Shown here one piece after another: positions 8,162 to 15,787 of a stretch of DNA of 64,000 nt. The DNA is from Ramlibacter sp. Leaf400. Lineage in GTDB: Bacteria > Pseudomonadota > Gammaproteobacteria > Burkholderiales > Burkholderiaceae_C. The notes under the pieces are model-generated. The model was not told where the DNA came from, made no database searches, and saw only the letters and a program-made list of their open reading frames with translations. A program made the position numbers and the translations under genes. The stretch's first letter is position 1; each line of letters opens with the position of its first letter. The stretch spans positions 389,124 to 453,123 of the forward strand of contig NZ_LMQL01000011.1 of the NCBI RefSeq assembly GCF_001424545.1, written 5' to 3'.

Positions 8162-9369
8162 GCGCGCAGCAGCAACTGCAGCGCACGCTGGACGACATCG
8201 CGGCGCGCGACGGCGAGCTGCGGTCCTTCGTGGCGCTGCACGATGCCGCCGGCGCGGCGCGGGAGCTGGAGCGGGCTCTTGCGGGCAATGGCGTGCTGCA
8301 GGGGCTGCCGGTCGGCGTGAAAGACATCTTCGACACGGCGGCGCTGCCCACCGGCTACGGTTCCTCGCTGTACCGCGACCACCAGCCGCGCTGCGACGCC
8401 GCCATCGTGCAGGCGATCCGCCGCGCGGGCGGCGTGGTCGTGGGCAAGACCAGCACCACCGAGTTCGCCTTCCTGAACCCGACCGACACGCGCAACCCGA
8501 ATGCGCCCGGCCGCACGCCGGGTGGATCGTCGGCGGGCTCGGCCGCGGCCGTGGCCGCGGGCCTGGTGCCGCTCGCCGTGGGCACGCAGACCGGCGGCTC
8601 GGTGATCCGGCCCGCGTCGTACTGCGGCGTCGTGGGCTTCAAGCCGACCTACGGCGCGCTGCCGACGCCGGGGCTCAAGCCCTTCTCCTGGTCGCTGGAC
8701 ACGGTGGGGCTGTTCACCCGCACGGTGGACGAGATGGCCACGTCTTCGTCGGCTCTCGCCGGGCGCGACTGGCGGCTGCGCGAAAGCCGCCCGCCGGTGT
8801 TCGGCATCGCGTGGGACTACCCGTGGGAAGCGTTGTCCGCCAGCGGCCGCAAGGCGCTGGAGGCTGCGGCCACGGCCTTGCGTGCGGCGGGCGCCACGGT
8901 GCGCGACGTGCAGCTGCCCGAGTGGATGGGCGCTGTGTTCAAGGCGCATGACGCGGTGCAGGGCTGGGAGGCTTCTCGCGCGCTGGCGGATGAATACGGG
9001 TTCCATGCGGACGCGCTGTCGCCCATCTTGCGGGAGTACCTCGGGCAGGCACGGCAAGTTTCCGATGCGCAGTACGAGGCTGGCCTGGTGCAGGCGGCTG
9101 CTGGCCGTCGCGCCTTGCCGGCGCTGTTCGACGGGATCGACGTATTGCTCACGCCGAGTGCGCCGGATGAAGCGCCGGAGGGGTTCGGGTCCACGGGTGC
9201 TTCGACGTGGAACCGTGCTTGGACGCTGCTGCATATGCCTTGCCTGTCGGTGCCGGGGACTACCGGGGTGAACGGGTTGCCTGTGGGGGTGCAGGTTGTT
9301 GCGTCGATGGGCGAAGAAGCGCTGTGCCTGAAGGCCGGTCGGTTCCTGGAAAGGGCCTTCCGGTTCTGA
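8158..9369 (+). CDS. Amidase signature-family hydrolase
   Basis: A 403-residue amidase with the complete Ser-cisSer-Lys triad: Lys55 (PVGVKDIFDT), cis-Ser124 in GGSSAGSAAAVAAG, and nucleophile Ser148 in TGGSVIRPAS. The substrate cannot be read from sequence; relatives include GatA, indoleacetamide hydrolase and allophanate hydrolase AtzF. It is shorter than GatA and there is no gatB/gatC here, so a tRNA amidotransferase role is unlikely. ATG 8158 overlaps the mog stop as ATGA. Codon choice drifts in the last 400 bp or so towards G-ending and less preferred codons. The gene ends at a repeat-rich non-coding region. Confidence 0.88.
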   Translation: MSAQQQLQRTLDDIAARDGELRSFVALHDAAGAARELERALAGNGVLQGLPVGVKDIFDTAALPTGYGSSLYRDHQPRCDAAIVQAIRRAGGVVVGKTSTTEFAFLNPTDTRNPNAPGRTPGGSSAGSAAAVAAGLVPLAVGTQTGGSVIRPASYCGVVGFKPTYGALPTPGLKPFSWSLDTVGLFTRTVDEMATSSSALAGRDWRLRESRPPVFGIAWDYPWEALSASGRKALEAAATALRAAGATVRDVQLPEWMGAVFKAHDAVQGWEASRALADEYGFHADALSPILREYLGQARQVSDAQYEAGLVQAAAGRRALPALFDGIDVLLTPSAPDEAPEGFGSTGASTWNRAWTLLHMPCLSVPGTTGVNGLPVGVQVVASMGEEALCLKAGRFLERAFRF

Positions 9370-9389
9370 TTTGTTTCGTGGGCCGCGCG

Positions 9390-9743
9390 CCCGCGCGGCA
9401 GGCGGTGCCTGGCCCGGGCTCATGGTGGGCCGGTTTGCTCGTTGCACTCGCAAACTCGCAGGGCATTCCGCGGCCCGGCCTGCGCGGCAGAACTCACTGC
9501 GCGCTGCTGCGCAGCGCTCCGTTCAGACAGCTGCCGCGAGTCAGAGGTTGGAACTCGCAGGGCATTCCGCGGCCCGGCCTGCGCGGCAGAACTCACTGCG
9601 CGCTGCTGCGCAGCGCTCCGTTCAGACAGCTGCCGCGAGTCAGAGGTTGATCTCAAGCTCGCCTGCGGCTCGCAACGGCCGGGCCGCGGAAAGCCCGGCT
9701 CGTCCCACAAATCGCCCGGGCCAGGCACCGCCTGCCGCGTGGG
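9390..9743. repeat. Fold-back (MITE-like) element with long inverted terminal repeats
   Basis: The 25-nt segment 9394-9418 is an exact inverted copy of 9715-9739, and pairing extends three more bases outward after one G-T position. Inside lies a second inverted pair: GGGCATTCCGCGGCCCGGCC (9461-9480) against GGCCGGGCCGCGGAAAGCCC, about 9677-9696, with one mismatch. The interior also carries a 99-bp tandem duplication. No open reading frame with plausible codon use was found, so it looks like a non-autonomous element or a large structured RNA. No clear target-site duplication was seen. Confidence 0.7.
9453..9649. repeat. 99-bp tandem duplication
   Basis: Two essentially identical units start with AACTCGCAGGGCATTCCGCG at 9453 and 9552 (period 99 bp) and end with GCGAGTCAGAGGTTG. 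The unit is a multiple of three but does not lie in a credible gene. It sits inside the fold-back element and probably arose by slippage or unequal recombination. Confidence 0.9.
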
Positions 9744-9758
9744 AACAAGGTGCGGGAC

Positions 9759-9829
9759 GGGAACGGGAACGGGAACGGGAACGGGAACGGGAACGGGAAC
9801 GGGAACGGGAACGGGAACGGGAACGGGAC
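9759..9829. repeat. Hexanucleotide simple-sequence array (GAACGG)11
   Basis: Eleven perfect GAACGG units at 9761-9826, flanked by degenerate GGGACGG copies. It lies just outside the fold-back element in a non-coding gap. Such an array should vary in copy number between strains. Confidence 0.95.
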
Positions 9830-9902
9830 GGGTGCAGGTGCGGGCAAGTCCGCTCACCCCCTCCGTTCGCGCTGAGCATGTCGATCCCGGTCCCCTGTCC
9901 CC

Positions 9903-9996
9903 GTCATTCCCGCGAAGGCGGGAATCCAGCGCAGCGCGCCTGCGACGACCTGAGAAAAGCCGGAAGCTCTGGTTTCCCGCCTTCGCGGGAATGACG
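9903..9996. repeat. Paired dispersed palindromic repeats
   Basis: A head copy (GTCATTCCCGCGAAGGCGGG from 9903) and an inverted copy (CCCGCCTTCGCGGGAATGAC ending about 9995) flank a short spacer at the 3' end of the minus-strand trmJ gene. Together with the fold-back element and the hexamer array it completes the 634-bp gap 9370-10003, in which no gene was found. Confidence 0.85.
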
Positions 9997-10003
9997 GCTT
10001 CCT

Positions 10004-10729
10004 TCAGCGTTTCTCCTTCCCCGCCCCCTGCTGCATCGCCTTCGCCACCCCCCGCAGGATGTGGATCTCCTCCGGCGTCAGCTGCGCGCGGTTGAACAGG
10101 CGGTTCAGCCGCGGCATCAGCTTCTTGGGCGCCTGCGGATCCAGGAATCCGATGTCCACCAGCGCCCTCTCCCAGTGCTCCAGCATCCCCGCCACCGCCT
10201 GCGCATCGGCCGGGGCGACCTGCGTCGCCGAAGGCTCGACGCCGAAGCCGCCCAGCGCCTGCCGCCACTCGTAGGCGATCAGCTGCACCGCCGCGGCGAT
10301 GTTGAGCGAACCGTAGTCGGGCGCGGTCGGGATGGTGAGCGCGACATGGCAGCGGTACACGTCCTCGTTGCGCATGCCGTAGCGTTCGGAACCGAACAGG
10401 AAGGCCACGCCCTGGGAACGCTGCGGCAGCAGCGGCAGGTACTCGCGCGGCGTGGCCGTGGGCGGGCCGAAGTCGCGCGGCGTCATCGCGGTCGCGCAGA
10501 GCGTGTCGACGCCTTCCAGCGCCTCGTCCAGCGTCGCCACGATGCGGGCATTGGCCAGCACGTCGGTGGCGCCGCTGGCGCGCTCGACCGCCTCCGAGCG
10601 CGACAACACGTCGGGCCAGCGCGGCGCCACCAGCACCAGGTCGTCGAAGCCCATCACCTTCATCGCGCGCGCGACCGCGCCCACATTGCCGGCGTGGCTG
10701 GTCTGAATGAGGATGAAGCGCGTCTTCAA
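10004..10729 (-). CDS. trmJ: tRNA (cytidine/uridine-2'-O-)-methyltransferase TrmJ
   Basis: A SPOUT methyltransferase that 2'-O-methylates position 32 of tRNAs using SAM. The N-terminal motif FILIQTSHAGNVGAVARAMK and the knot motifs FLFGSERYGMRNEDVYRCH and TIPTAPDYGSLNIAAAVQLI are all present. The C-terminal extension ends in a helical region (LTPEEIHILRGVAKAM). I place the start at TTG 10729 (MKTRFILI...), which fits the usual short N-terminus of TrmJ; a longer version from 10843 would add 38 residues of unlike composition. It is divergent from suhB across 124 bp, with a TAAAAT box at 10741-10746 that could serve suhB. Confidence 0.88.
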   Translation of the reverse strand: MKTRFILIQTSHAGNVGAVARAMKVMGFDDLVLVAPRWPDVLSRSEAVERASGATDVLANARIVATLDEALEGVDTLCATAMTPRDFGPPTATPREYLPLLPQRSQGVAFLFGSERYGMRNEDVYRCHVALTIPTAPDYGSLNIAAAVQLIAYEWRQALGGFGVEPSATQVAPADAQAVAGMLEHWERALVDIGFLDPQAPKKLMPRLNRLFNRAQLTPEEIHILRGVAKAMQQGAGKEKR

Positions 10730-10853
10730 GGCAGGCCCGGTAAAATCGCGTGCATTGTCGCCGCCCGCATCGTCGGGGGCTCCCGCACCCTGGTGCCGCT
10801 CCTGTAGCGCCGCGCACGGAACCTTTGTCCGCGCACCGGCCACTTAAAAACCC

Positions 10854-11765
10854 ATGTCGTCCAATCTGCACCCCATGCTCAACGTGGCCATCAAGGCCGC
10901 ACGCGCCGCCGGCGCCATCATCAACCGCGCCGCCCTCGACGTCGAAGCGGTGCGCGTCTCGCAGAAACAGGTGAACGATTTCGTGACCGAGGTCGACCAC
11001 GCCAGCGAGAACGCCATCATCGAGACGCTGCTCACCGCCTACCCCGACCACGCCATCCTGGCCGAGGAGTCGGGCCAGCAGCACGGACGACAGGGTTCCG
11101 ACTTCGTCTGGATCATCGATCCGCTGGACGGCACCACCAACTTCATCCACGGCTTCCCGGTCTACTGCGTCAGCATCGCGCTGCGCGTGAAGGACCGCAT
11201 CGAGCAGGCCGTGATCTACGACCCCACGCGCAACGACCTGTTCACCGCCACCCGCGGCCGCGGCGCCTACGTCAACGAGCGGCGCATCCGCGTGTCCAAG
11301 CGCACCGAGCTGTCGCGCTGCCTGATCTCCACGGGCTTCCCGTTCCGCCCCGGCGACAACTTCAACAACTACCTGCGCATGATGTCCGACGTGATGCAGC
11401 GCACCGCCGGCCTGCGCCGCCCGGGCGCCGCGGCGCTCGACCTGGCCTACGTGGCGGCCGGCTTCACCGACGGCTTCTTCGAGACCGGCCTGTCGCCCTG
11501 GGACGTGGCCGCCGGCTCGCTGCTGGTCACCGAGGCGGGCGGCCTGATCGGCAACTTCACCGGCGAGTCGGACTTCATCGACCAGCGCGAATGCGTGGCG
11601 GGCAACCCGCGCATCTACGGCCAGCTGGTCGGCCTGCTCTCCAAATACAGCAAGTTCGCCTCCGCCGGCGAGAAGGCCCTGGTGCGCCAGGCCCCGAGCC
11701 TGGTGTCGCCGGACACCACGCCCACCACCCACGCCACCGACGCCCCCGACGACCGTTCCGAGTGA
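10854..11765 (+). CDS. suhB: Inositol monophosphatase family protein SuhB
   Basis: A 303-residue Mg-dependent phosphatase of the IMPase family. The metal site is intact: Glu in LAEESGQQ, the DPLDGTTNF motif at about residues 84-92, and [17 protein letters not shown] near 214. SuhB hydrolyses inositol-1-phosphate and in E. coli also joins NusA-containing rRNA antitermination complexes. The Thr/Pro/Asp-rich tail after about residue 285 ([16 protein letters not shown]) is unlike the core and probably disordered. ATG 10854 is the first start after the divergent trmJ promoter region. Confidence 0.94.
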   Translation: MSSNLHPMLNVAIKAARAAGAIINRAALDVEAVRVSQKQVNDFVTEVDHASENAIIETLLTAYPDHAILAEESGQQHGRQGSDFVWIIDPLDGTTNFIHGFPVYCVSIALRVKDRIEQAVIYDPTRNDLFTATRGRGAYVNERRIRVSKRTELSRCLISTGFPFRPGDNFNNYLRMMSDVMQRTAGLRRPGAAALDLAYVAAGFTDGFFETGLSPWDVAAGSLLVTEAGGLIGNFTGESDFIDQRECVAGNPRIYGQLVGLLSKYSKFASAGEKALVRQAPSLVSPDTTPTTHATDAPDDRSE

Positions 11766-11766
11766 G

Positions 11767-12870
11767 ATGACGGGACCGTTCGCCGAACTGCTGCAACAGG
11801 ACCCCTGGACCACCACCGCCGTGCTGGCGATGGCGGCCGTGGTCGCCGCCCTGGCGTTCCACTGGATCGTGGGGTCGCTGCTGCGGCGCGCCACGCGCAG
11901 CGCGCCCGTCCTGCATGCCATCCTGGTCGATGTCGAACGCGCCGCCGGCGCGGCGCTGCCGCTGATCGCGCTGCAGGTCGTGTGGCAGCTCGCGCCCAAC
12001 GACCTTCGCCTGATCGGCAACGTGCGCCATGCCAACGGCCTGCTGCTGATCGGCGCGCTCACCTGGTTCTTCATCGCCACGATCCGCGGCGTGGCCGACG
12101 GCGTGATCTCGCAGCACCCGGTGGATGTCGAGGACAACATGCAGGCGCGCCGCATCCACACGCAGGCGCGGGTGCTGGCGCGCAGCGCGATGGTGGTGGT
12201 GCTGATCGCGGGCATCGCGATGGCGCTGATGACCTTCCCCGGCGCGCGCCAGGTTGGCGCCAGCCTGCTGGCGTCCGCGGGCGTGCTGGGCCTGGTGGCC
12301 GGCCTGGCCGCGCGGCCGGTGTTCAGCAACCTGATCTCGGGCCTGCAGCTCGCGCTGGCGCAGCCGATCCGGCTGGACGACGTGCTGATCGTGCAGGGCG
12401 AATGGGGCCGGGTGGAGGAGATCACCGGCACCTACGTGGTGCTCAAGATCTGGGACGAGCGGCGGCTCATCATCCCGCTGCAGTGGTTCATCGAGAACCC
12501 GTTCCAGAACTGGACCCGCAGCAGCGCCCAGATCCTGGGGACGGTGTTCCTGAACGTCGACTACTCGCTGCCGATGGACGCCCTTCGCGCCGAGGCCAGG
12601 CGCCTGGTCGAGTCCGCCGCCGAGTGGGACGGCCGCGTTTTCGTGGTGCAGGTCACCGATGCGACGGAACGGACCATGCAGGTGCGGGTGCTGGTTTCGG
12701 CGACGGATTCGGGACGGGCGTTCGACCTGCGCTGCCACGTGCGGGAGGGGTTGATCGCCTGGGTGGCGCGGGAGCATCCGGAGTGCCTGCCGAGCGTGCG
12801 GCACCTGGCGGTGGAGGCGACCGACGGGGCGCGCGAGCCGGGCGGCGTGGCGGCTGTTTCCGCGAACTGA
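11767..12870 (+). CDS. MscS-type mechanosensitive ion channel
   Basis: A 367-residue inner-membrane protein with four hydrophobic segments (about 16-36, 55-75, 88-108 and 137-160). The MscS pore-lining helix is rich in Gly and Ala: GASLLASAGVLGLVAGLAAR. It is followed by the beta-domain (LDDVLIVQGEWGRVEEITGT) and the C-terminal alpha/beta part. MscS-type channels open under membrane tension to release solutes on osmotic down-shock. The extra N-terminal helices compared with E. coli MscS place it among larger homologues. ATG 11767 lies 1 bp after the suhB stop, so the two share a transcript. Confidence 0.92.
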   Translation: MTGPFAELLQQDPWTTTAVLAMAAVVAALAFHWIVGSLLRRATRSAPVLHAILVDVERAAGAALPLIALQVVWQLAPNDLRLIGNVRHANGLLLIGALTWFFIATIRGVADGVISQHPVDVEDNMQARRIHTQARVLARSAMVVVLIAGIAMALMTFPGARQVGASLLASAGVLGLVAGLAARPVFSNLISGLQLALAQPIRLDDVLIVQGEWGRVEEITGTYVVLKIWDERRLIIPLQWFIENPFQNWTRSSAQILGTVFLNVDYSLPMDALRAEARRLVESAAEWDGRVFVVQVTDATERTMQVRVLVSATDSGRAFDLRCHVREGLIAWVAREHPECLPSVRHLAVEATDGAREPGGVAAVSAN

Positions 12871-12884
12871 TCACCCGCCTGCCC

Positions 12885-12963
12885 GTCATTCCCGCGTAGG
12901 CGGGAATCCAGGCGGCGCACTGCAAATCGGAAGCACTGGATCCCCGCCTTCGCGGGGATGACG
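12885..12963. repeat. Paired dispersed palindromic repeats
   Basis: A head copy from 12885 (GTCATTCCCGCGTAGGCGGG) and an inverted copy (CCCCGCCTTCGCGGGGATGA) ending about 12963 lie between convergent genes, where they could act as a bidirectional transcript end. Confidence 0.82.
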
Positions 12964-12970
12964 GCTTGGG

Positions 12971-13273
12971 CTAATTCCCGTCCCAGGCCAGCGAAGGCCC
13001 GCGCGGCGGATGACGGCGGAACGCCGACACGTAGAGCTGTCCGAAGAACAGCACGATGTTCATCTTCTGGATGGCCTCGCGGTGCAGGCGCCACACGTGC
13101 TGCAGCTGCGCGGGCTTCAGGCCGGTGGCCACCGCATCGGCCAGCTCGGCACGGGCGGCGGTGGCCGACTCCTGGGCCTTGGCGGCGGAACGGCTGGCGG
13201 CGGCGCAGACCACCTTGAGGTAGCCCAGCTGGTGCTGGGGCACGACCACGAATTCCTCTTTCTTGCCCGTCAT
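12971..13273 (-). CDS. Hypothetical protein, 100 residues
   Basis: I do not recognise a family. The protein starts MTGKKEEFVVVPQHQLGYLK at ATG 13273, supported by a strong GGAGG about 10 nt upstream on the minus strand. An Ala-rich amphipathic helical region follows (KAQESATAARAELADAV), then KPAQLQHVWRLHREAIQKMN. The length, absence of a signal peptide and good codon use suggest a small soluble protein. It converges with the mechanosensitive channel gene and is divergent from the lipoprotein gene. Confidence 0.7.
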   Translation of the reverse strand: MTGKKEEFVVVPQHQLGYLKVVCAAASRSAAKAQESATAARAELADAVATGLKPAQLQHVWRLHREAIQKMNIVLFFGQLYVSAFRRHPPRGPSLAWDGN

Positions 13274-13520
13274 GTTGGAAACGCCTCCCTGCGCGTGTTC
13301 CGAATGGATGAAGCATGGTCGCAAGCCGACAGCCGCCACCCTGTAGGACGCGCACGACGTGCGCTGTGGGTTCGCGCCACGCCGCTTTCCGACGGATCAA
13401 TGGGGTCCCACTTTCGAACGGAATCTGCGCCTACACGCCCTGTCGCTGGCCCAGCAGCTCCGAGCGCGGCCATACAGCCTCAGCATTGCCGCGCGGCGCA
13501 CGGTGCGTCGGGAGATCTCC

Positions 13521-15044
13521 TTGAAATTACGAACCCACGCACTGCGGCCGAGAGCGGCGGTGCTCGCCACCCTGACCACCCTGTTCCTGGCTGCCTGCGG
13601 TGGCGGTGGCGGGGGTGATGCCGGCCCGGCGCCCGGCCCGGCAGCCGGAGGCGGCGCCCCGGCCGCGACGACGGCCGTGCAGATCGGCTCCAGCGTCACG
13701 GCGCGGCCCAACACCAGCTACGCGGTGGTCGCCGACGGCTCTTCGCCGATCGGCATTTCGCTGGCCATGGCCGACGCCGTCCAGCCGGGCGACACCGTCC
13801 GCGTCACGGGCGCGGGATCCGCCCCCTGGCAGCTGACCACCGGCTGGGTCCCGCCCACCGCTGCGCGGCCCTCCCCGATGCCGATCGTCATCGACACCCG
13901 CAACCTCGCCGGCAATCCGCAGCCGGGCCAGGTCTGGACGCCGCGCCTGACGCCCATGGAGTGGCACTGGGTGGCCTCCGACCGGCTGGGCCGCGTGCTC
14001 GTCGCGATGGACAACCCCGGGCAGATCCATGTCTCGCGCGATGCCGGCCAGACCTGGGACCCGGGCCTCAGCCCGGTCCAGAACTGGGTGGGCGCTTCGG
14101 TCTACCACACGAGCGGGCCCAACGACGTCAACGGCCTGGAGAACGTCAACGTGCTGGCCGCTGCTTTCGGCGGCGGGCTGTTCGAGACGAACTCCAGCGG
14201 CTTCTGGGTGGCCGTGCAGTCGGGCATGCCCGGCGTCGACTTCTCCGTCCGCGACTGGGAGTCGGTCTCCGCCATCGACCAGGGCGTGGCCATCGCCGCC
14301 GCCCTGGGCGCGCCGATCTACTACCGCGCCTCGACCTCCAGCCCCTGGGTGGCCACCGTGCTGCAGGGCACGACCACGCCCACCGTCAGCGGCTGGCGCG
14401 GCATCGCGCTGTCGCAGACCGGCGTCGCCGTCGCCGGCTCGCAGGACGGTGAACTGCTGGTCTCCACCAACCTCGCCAACGGCTGGACGCCGCGGCCCGT
14501 GGTCGTCAACGGGACGGTGCTGCGCGACTCCTGGTACCGGGCCGCGATCGCGCGCGACGGCAGCGTGATGGCGATCGCCGGGCGCTTCAACTCGGGCCTG
14601 TACCTCTCGCGCGACCAGGGCGTGACGTGGACGCGGGCGAACACGCCCACCGGCGACTACACGGCCGTGTCGATCAACGGCGATGGCAGCGTGATCGCCG
14701 CCACCCTGACGAACGCCACGGGCGCGGGCGCGCCCACCGGCAGCGTGCAGGTCTCGCGCGACGGCGGTGCCACCTTCGCCCCGCTGCAGATGCCCGGCAC
14801 GGACACCAACTGGCGCGCGGTGGCCCTGTCCAGCGACGGCAATGCGTTGACGGTGGCCGCGGGCACGTTCACCGCCCTCACGGGCCAGCTCTACACGTCG
14901 GTCGGCAACCGCACCAGCTACGGCCCGGGCCGCCTGGAGGGCGGTCGGGGCTCGTCGGTGGAACTGGTCTTCGACGGGGCCACGCCGGAGGGCGCCGCGC
15001 GCTGGAGCGTTCGCTCCTCGAGTGGAACCTTCAGCGTGCGCTGA
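13521..15044 (+). CDS. Exported lipoprotein with sialidase/BNR-type (Asp-box) repeats
   Basis: A 507-residue protein. TTG 13521 is chosen because GGAG at 13511-13514 precedes it and it opens a compact lipoprotein signal: basic start, hydrophobic core AAVLATLTTLFL, lipobox LAAC with Cys26, then a Gly-rich linker. The mature part contains several Asp-box motifs (SRDAGQTW, SRDQGVTW, SRDGGATF) at blade-like spacing, indicating a beta-propeller as in photosystem assembly factors or sialidases. Catalytic sialidase residues were not identified, so carbohydrate cleavage should not be assumed; a surface-anchored propeller is the safer reading. The last about 70 residues form a separate C-terminal module. 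Confidence 0.78.
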   Translation: MKLRTHALRPRAAVLATLTTLFLAACGGGGGGDAGPAPGPAAGGGAPAATTAVQIGSSVTARPNTSYAVVADGSSPIGISLAMADAVQPGDTVRVTGAGSAPWQLTTGWVPPTAARPSPMPIVIDTRNLAGNPQPGQVWTPRLTPMEWHWVASDRLGRVLVAMDNPGQIHVSRDAGQTWDPGLSPVQNWVGASVYHTSGPNDVNGLENVNVLAAAFGGGLFETNSSGFWVAVQSGMPGVDFSVRDWESVSAIDQGVAIAAALGAPIYYRASTSSPWVATVLQGTTTPTVSGWRGIALSQTGVAVAGSQDGELLVSTNLANGWTPRPVVVNGTVLRDSWYRAAIARDGSVMAIAGRFNSGLYLSRDQGVTWTRANTPTGDYTAVSINGDGSVIAATLTNATGAGAPTGSVQVSRDGGATFAPLQMPGTDTNWRAVALSSDGNALTVAAGTFTALTGQLYTSVGNRTSYGPGRLEGGRGSSVELVFDGATPEGAARWSVRSSSGTFSVR

Positions 15045-15051
15045 AGTTCGC

Positions 15052-15073
15052 GCACCGGGCTGCGGCCCGGTGC
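15052..15073. terminator. GC hairpin between convergent genes
   Basis: GCACCGGGC (15052-15060) pairs perfectly with GCCCGGTGC (15065-15073) over a TGCG loop. It lies 8 bp after the lipoprotein stop, between convergent genes. There is no T-run, so it may be a Rho-assisted or weak bidirectional terminator. Confidence 0.4.
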
Positions 15074-15107
15074 CGCCGCGCCCTGGCGGCGCGGCGCGGC
15101 CGGCGCC

Positions 15108-15659
15108 TCAGCGCGCCTTGGCGCAGGCCTCGATGACCTGGGCCGCGAGCGGTGCCAGGTCGGCGACCACCCGCATCTCGGCATCGGTGGGCTCGCGCGT
15201 TTCGCGGAAGTAGGTGCCGAAGGTGCCCAGCACCCGGCCGTCGGCGCCCTTGATCGGCATGCTCCACGCGCCCCGGAATCCGATCGACAGCGGCAGGTGC
15301 CGCAGCTCGGCCCACTTGTCGTCCAGCTGGAAGTCCGGCGTGAGGGTCACCTCGCCCGTGGCGGCCGCCGACGCGCAGGTGCCCAGGCCCGGATGGGGGC
15401 GCAGCCGGTCGATCTTGTCCAGGTAGTCCGCCGGCAGGTTGGGCGAGGCGCCGTTGCGCAGCAGGCCTTCCCGGTCGAGCACCAGGATGGAGGCCACCGT
15501 GCGACCCTCGGCGAACTGTTCGACGGCCGAGGTCAGCTGCGACAGCGTCTCGCGCGGGGAGGCGCCGCGCGCCAGGAGCTCCGCCACCCGGTTGCGGGTG
15601 CGCTGGACGATCTCCTGGGTGTCCCTCCGGGTGGCTTCGCGATTGACGGCGGCATCCAT
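15108..15659 (-). CDS. GAF domain-containing protein
   Basis: A 183-residue soluble protein. An N-terminal helical stretch (about 1-45) precedes a GAF-like sensor fold with [20 protein letters not shown], a [15 protein letters not shown] loop and [20 protein letters not shown]. Similar sequences form the sensor part of cyclic-di-GMP and histidine-kinase proteins. Here no output domain follows, so it may be a stand-alone ligand sensor or signalling partner. The Cys in GTCAS recurs in fRMsr-like and related GAF domains, but redox activity is not shown. It converges with the lipoprotein gene and is divergent from mutS. Confidence 0.75.
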   Translation of the reverse strand: MDAAVNREATRRDTQEIVQRTRNRVAELLARGASPRETLSQLTSAVEQFAEGRTVASILVLDREGLLRNGASPNLPADYLDKIDRLRPHPGLGTCASAAATGEVTLTPDFQLDDKWAELRHLPLSIGFRGAWSMPIKGADGRVLGTFGTYFRETREPTDAEMRVVADLAPLAAQVIEACAKAR

Positions 15660-15787
15660 CTGTTCAGTCTATCGCGCCCACCGTCCGGCTCAGTCCCAGG
15701 CCGGATAATCGGGGGCGGAACGGCAAGGCACACCCAATAAGTCCGCAGCCGGACGCGGAACGAGGCGCCGGCGCGGTAGGGCGCGGC

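Noticed and set aside
9759..9829. Possible CRISPR array
   Set aside because: Units are 6 bp without unique spacers and there are no cas genes; it is a simple-sequence array.
10727..10843. Longer N-terminus for TrmJ from ATG 10843
   Set aside because: The added 38 residues are unlike the family, and the TTG at 10729 directly precedes the conserved KTRFILIQTSH start.
9420..12431. A 1003-codon open frame on the minus strand
   Set aside because: It runs through repeats and antisense to suhB and the mechanosensitive channel, has low-complexity Pro/Val runs from the hexamer array, and shows no family resemblance outside trmJ. It is a high-GC shadow frame.
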